DNA from: Iris pallida
Taxonomy: Eukaryota; Streptophyta; Magnoliopsida; Asparagales; Iridaceae
Assembly (NCBI GenBank): GCA_029216955.1
Contig: JANAVB010015600.1
Location: 27,227,182 to 27,291,181 of the forward strand
DNA length: 64,000 nt
Direction: 5' to 3'
The notes under the pieces were generated by a model. It saw only the letters and a program-made list of their open reading frames with translations, searched no databases and had not been told where the DNA came from. Positions 55,834-64,000 of this stretch are shown here, piece by piece. Position numbers and translations under genes: made by a program. Each line of letters begins with the position of its first letter. Positions within the stretch are counted from its first letter, which is position 1.

Positions 55834-56588
55834 TTATACCTTATGATTCAAACAGGTGTGGATATCGAAGCGGATATCATCCTCACACTCCTACGTTGAC
55901 TCATCCAAAGAGTGATGACCCCAAGTAACACGGACTAACTTAATAGTCTTGTTCTTGAGTATCTTCTCCCTTCGGTCCAATATGGATATGGGCCTTTCCT
56001 CATACGAAAGGTTGGTACCAACAACCAATTTCAAATGATCAAGGATATGGCTCGGATTCGGAATGTACCGTCGTAATTGGGATATAGGGAAGACATCATG
56101 TACCTCACATAACGATGGTAGAAAAGCGAGGCGATAGGTCACATCACCTACTCGCTCAAGGATATCGAACGGCCCTATGTACCTAGGACTAAGCTTTCCC
56201 CGTACACCGAATCGAATGATGCCACGGGTAGGCGGGATCCTAAGGAACACATGGTCGCCGACTGAAAACTCAAGGGAATGCCGATAAGAATCGGTCCAAT
56301 GGCGCTGGCAATCTTGGGCAACTCGAAGATGATCTCTGACTTGTCTGACCACCTCGATTGTCTACGTAATAATCTCTGGACCAAGCATCTGTCTCTCGCT
56401 GACATTATCCCAATCTAAAGGTGATTTGCACTTCCTGCCATACAGTGCTTCAAAGGGTGCCATCTGGATACTAGCCTAAAAACTGTTGTTATAGGAGAAC
56501 TCTACGAGATGCAAGTGATCTTCCCACGAACCACCAAAGTTGAGTGTACATGACCGTAACATATCTTCAAGAGTCTGGATCGTACGTT
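55834..56588 (-). pseudogene. Element B2 integrase C-terminal half and chromodomain
   Basis: Continues the integrase interrupted by solo [43 protein letters not shown], the GKLSPRYIGPFDILERVG block and DVFPISQLRRY. Then comes a chromodomain-like end (SYEERPISILDRREK, VTWGHHSLDEST) typical of plant chromoviruses, which helps target heterochromatin. Stops at about 56475, 56360 and near 55888 (just before the last Glu-containing turn) interrupt it. The final frame ends at 55834-55836. Confidence 0.92.
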
Positions 56589-56593
56589 CTGAC
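56589..56593. repeat. Target-site duplication CTGAC of solo LTR G (left)
   Basis: Repeated at 60942-60946. Removing the LTR and one copy restores the integrase codons for Gln-Ser-Glu-Arg. Confidence 0.92.
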
Positions 56594-60941
<4,348 letters not shown>

Positions 60942-60946
60942 CTGAC

Positions 60947-61332
60947 TGACCATTTGTCTGCGGATGATAAGATGAACTAAACTTGAGATGAGTCCCCAAG
61001 CTCTCTTGAAGACTCCGCCAAAAGTGCGATGTGAATCTTGAATCTCTGTCTGATATGATACTAACTGGCACTCCATACAATCTGACAATCTGTCTGAGGT
61101 ACATCTCTGCTAGCTGATTCGTCGACTGACCAATTCTGAAGGGGAGAAAATGAGCTACCTTCGTGAGATGATCAACTATAACCCAGATAGCATCTCTTAC
61201 AGCTAGGGATTTAGGTAACCCAGTTACAAAATCCATGGTAATATGCTCCCATTTCCATTCTGGGATCGGTGAAGGTTGAAGAAGTCCAGCTGGTCTATGA
61301 TGTTCTACCTTAACTTGTCGTAAACTAAACAA
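60947..61332 (-). pseudogene. Element B2 integrase catalytic core, N-half
   Basis: On the minus strand: [15 protein letters not shown], Asp in [23 protein letters not shown] and the second Asp in [14 protein letters not shown], then YHPQTNGQS where LTR G interrupts. The third catalytic residue (Glu) is encoded across the insertion site and by 56588 onward. A frameshift separates this part from the zinc-finger portion at 61398-61793. Confidence 0.93.
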
Positions 61333-62041
61333 TGAGAGACAAACCGGGCTATCTCCCTCTTCATGTCATTCCACCAGAAATACTGACGGATGTCTCGTTA
61401 CATCTTCGTACCGTCGGGATGAATTGAATACTGCGAACTGTGAGCCTCTGTCATTATCTCTTGTCTGATATCACCACTGGGTACACAAAGACGTCTCCCA
61501 TGTCGGAGAGTACCATCTTCGTGAATACTTAACTCTGTTCTCCGTCCTACTTCACACTCTGCTCTAAGTCGCTGAAGTTTGGAATCTGCTGATTGTACCA
61601 TCTTGATCCTCTTAACTATACTGGACTGAACTTGCATACTGGCTATTAATGCCACATTGGTAGGAAGAACAACTTTAATACCCATCTTCTGAAGATCGGC
61701 TAACAATTCTGGTTGCGCTATTAGGAAATAAACTCCAGCTCTTTTGCTCAATGCATCTGCTACTACGTTGGCCTTCCCAGGATGATACTGCAAGTTGATA
61801 TCATAATCCTCAAGTAGCTCTAGTCATCTTCTCTGACGCATATTAAGATCCTTCTGGGTAAACACATACTTAAGACTCTTGTGGTCGGTAAAAATCTTCA
61901 CCCGATCTCCATATAAATAATGCCTCCAAAGCTTAAGTTTGAAAACCACCGCTGCTAACTCCAAGTCGTGGGTTGGGTAATTCCTCTCATAATCACGAAG
62001 CTGACGTGACGCATAAGCTACTACCTTACCATGCTGCATCA
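61333..62041 (-). pseudogene. Element B2 RNase H and integrase zinc-finger region
   Basis: [24 protein letters not shown] and [12 protein letters not shown] (61824-62039) are RNase H. YHPGKANVVADALSKRA (about 61750-61793) is its end. HSSQYSIHPDGTKM and FVSLC near 61330-61440 belong to the HHCC integrase N-terminus. A one-base loss near 62041 separates RNase H from RT, a TGA at 61824 replaces the family's Trp and a TAA is at 61398. Confidence 0.88.
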
Positions 62042-63010
62042 GACGTATCCTAATCCCTTGTCGGAAGCGTCACAATAGACTAAAAATCCTCCAGTCCCAT
62101 CTGGAAGCGTGAGAATGGGTGCCGTCATCAATCTATGCTTCAACTTCTCAAATGAACTCTGACACTCTACTGTCCAAGCAAACTGCACATCCTTGCGGGT
62201 CAACTGCGTCAGTGGTGCTGAAGTCCGAACGAAGTCTGATACACACCGCCGGTAATAGCCAGCCAATCCTAGGAAACTCCGAACTTCTGCGACGGTACTG
62301 GGAACTGGCCATGTCTCTATGGCCACTATCTTCTGGGGGTCAACTTCTACTCCACCTCTGGTGATGATATGACCTAAGTACGAGATACGATCCAGCCAAA
62401 ACTCGCACTTACTGAACTTCGCGTACAACTGGTGCTCTCTGAGAATCTGAAGAACTACACGAAGATGCTGCTTATGCTCTGCCTCATTCTTGCTATAGAC
62501 TAAGATATCGTCTATAAACACTATCACGAACTGGTCCAAATAGGGCATGAAGATACGATTCATGAGGTCCATGAATACGGATGGCACATTGGTCGCTCCA
62601 AATGGCATAATAAGGAACTCCCAATGCCCATATCTAGATCTGAATCCTGTTTTTGGGACATCTTGCTCTCTGACTCTGATTTGATGGTATCCTGACCGTA
62701 AGTCAATCTTCGAGAATACTTCCGCTCCTCTGAGTTGATCAAATAAATCATCTATCCTTGGTAGAGGATATCTGTTATTGACTGTTACAGAGTTCAAGGT
62801 ATGATAATCAACACATAATCTTGATGTACCATTCTTCTTTTTCACAAGAAGTATCGGGGCTCCCCAAGGTAATCCACTAGCACGAATGAATCCCTTGTTT
62901 CTGAGTTCTTCAATCATCTTGTACAAAATCTCTAACCCTGAAGGTGTCATCCTGTAGACTCTCCCTGACACTAGTGTCGTCCCTAGAAGCAAATCAATGG
63001 TGAACTCTAT
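62039..63010 (-). pseudogene. Element B2 reverse transcriptase
   Basis: About 318 codons with all RT blocks: [53 protein letters not shown] and catalytic [11 protein letters not shown], then [15 protein letters not shown] and [11 protein letters not shown]. The codons before it (IEFTIDL) also fit, so the domain starts near 63010. The set is characteristic of plant chromoviruses (Tekay/Del-like). The Asp pair of the active site is intact. Confidence 0.95.
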
Positions 63011-63222
63011 CTCTCTCTCTCTCTAGGGGAAAGCCTGGAAGCTCTTCGGAAAATACATCAGAAAACTCTTCCAATACTCTTGGAAACTGAACTGCCACTG
63101 CTACTGTCATCCGCAATACTGGTAGAGAAGGTTCTACTTCGCCTGTAGAGAATGAAAACTTTCTCACCGGGAATACCAAAAATAATTCTGCCAATATGGC
63201 AGTCTATTCTTGCGTATTGCTC
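63011..63222 (-). pseudogene. Element B2 protease-RT linker with GA-repeat frameshift
   Basis: Contains VLEEFSDVFSEELPGFP, the usual lead-in to chromovirus RT. A (GA)7 run at about 63011-63024 encodes Glu/Arg; loss of one dinucleotide there puts the linker and the RT in different frames, a typical slippage mutation. Confidence 0.8.
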
Positions 63223-63543
63223 CTACAACCAATCCATTCCTAAGACCACATCATAATCGGCCATCGAAAATTCTATCAACCTAGCGGAAAACTCTCTATC
63301 GTTAACTACGATTCGATACGAGGAAAACACTCTATCTACTCCCACAAGACCGTTACCAGTAAGTATATTGAGCCTTACTGATAATGACTCGGGCTCCAGT
63401 CCTATTCGTGTTGCGAATCGTACAGACATAAATGAATACGATGCACCCGAATCAAATAATACTAATACTGGAAAAGAGTTGACGAGAATGGTACCTGCCA
63501 CCACCGTACCTGATGCCAATTCTTCTGCTACGGTCAGAGCCAT
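63223..63543 (-). pseudogene. Element B2 aspartic protease
   Basis: About 107 codons with VLFDSGASYSFMS (active-site Asp-Ser-Gly) and DYDVVLGMDWL, the C-terminal retropepsin-like signature of chromoviruses. Same frame as the upstream Gag tail, from which a TAG at 63577-63579 divides it. It ends at a stop immediately after MDWL. Confidence 0.92.
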
Positions 63544-64000
63544 AGCCTGACCTTGCCCTCTTGGTGTTGGTCCCCTCTACGGGTGACCTCTCTGCCTGTT
63601 CTGAATCTGAGCTTGGGCATACTGCTGAGCCTGAGACGGCAATGGCCTCGGAGGCTGGTACTGCTGCTGCACTGGTGCTGGACCCCTAACCGATGGACTG
63701 GTTAGGTTTGATGATGATGAACTGGCTCTATTCAGACAGGACCCTATCTTGTGATCTGGTGCCCCACAAGCCAATCACAATTACTATGCTCTGTGACACT
63801 CTGATACTACATGTCCTGGCTTCCCATAATGAGTACAGCCCATTGCGAAAGATTGCTTCTGCTTCTATTGCTGAGGATACGCCGGCATCGAGTGTTGAAC
63901 CAACAAAACTGTGGTCGCCCTCCTAGGAGCTCCAATAGTCAAAGCCCTAGCTGCCGGGGATGGTGCTGATGACTGGGACATCTGCCCATGAGACCTCTTT
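63544..64000 (-). pseudogene. Element B2 Gag C-terminus (cut by the window edge)
   Basis: Two Cys/His clusters: CTHYGKPGHVVSEC near 63795-63840, where a Tyr stands for the second Cys, and ACGAPDHKIGSC near 63739-63773. A Gln/Pro-rich linker (QQQYQPPRPLPSQAQQ) follows. In-frame stops separate the clusters. Zinc knuckles bind element RNA. The N-terminal part of Gag and the 5' LTR lie beyond 64000. Confidence 0.85.

Overview
This window is plant nuclear DNA, almost certainly from a large, repeat-rich genome, and I see no convincing host gene in it. It is a nest of LTR retrotransposons (Ty3/gypsy chromovirus type, Ty3/gypsy Tat/Ogre type and Ty1/copia), with matching target-site duplications (TSDs) for most insertions. 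The plant assignment rests on the retroelement lineages (Tat polyproteins, plant chromovirus with chromodomain, Tat/Ogre-type primer site) and on long AT-rich LTRs.

Layout. (A) 1-14607: a large element with ~4.8 kb LTRs (5' copy cut by the window start, 1-3680; 3' copy from 6649) and a ~3 kb interior without recognisable pol; its 3' LTR is split by solo LTR F (11237-14351, TSD CTTGT). (H) 14608-~16641: a polypurine tract and probable 3' LTR of another element, fused to the truncated end of A. 16642-17217 is unassigned. (C) 17218-52637, minus strand, TSD AGTAT on both sides: a Tat/Ogre-like element of about 13.7 kb net. Its 3' LTR carries solo LTR B1 (19117-21925, TSD GTAGT). Its RNase H domain is split by a Ty1/copia element (24540-43400), and that copia integrase is split by a second Tat element, D (27711-39840, identical 943-bp LTR lengths, TSD GGGAT). 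52643-53112 is unassigned. (B2) 53113-64000, minus strand: the 3' LTR and pol of a chromovirus whose integrase is split exactly in the catalytic-Glu codon by solo LTR G (56594-60941, TSD CTGAC).

The most interesting part is element D. It lacks gag and protease: its 5' LTR runs straight into the protease-RT linker, RT, RNase H and integrase on the plus strand. Between the pol end and the 3' LTR, on the opposite strand, lies a gene with a TATA box, a short first exon, a 594-bp GT-AG intron, a long second exon resembling plant mobile domain (PMD) proteins, a 73- or 76-bp intron and a coiled-coil last exon. Splicing keeps the frame at both junctions. The gene is now broken by three nonsense codons and one frameshift. 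Extra, sometimes antisense, ORFs are known from Tat-lineage elements; the split gene with its own promoter is what merits a second look.

All pol genes here are decayed, often by changes of the C-to-T / G-to-A type, so the elements are probably immobile. The LTRs carry many minisatellites: a 27-bp array with 16 versus 17 units in the two LTRs of C, a perfect 68-bp triplication in B1 and 18-19 bp units in B2. Repeated sense-strand motifs follow pol in both Tat elements.
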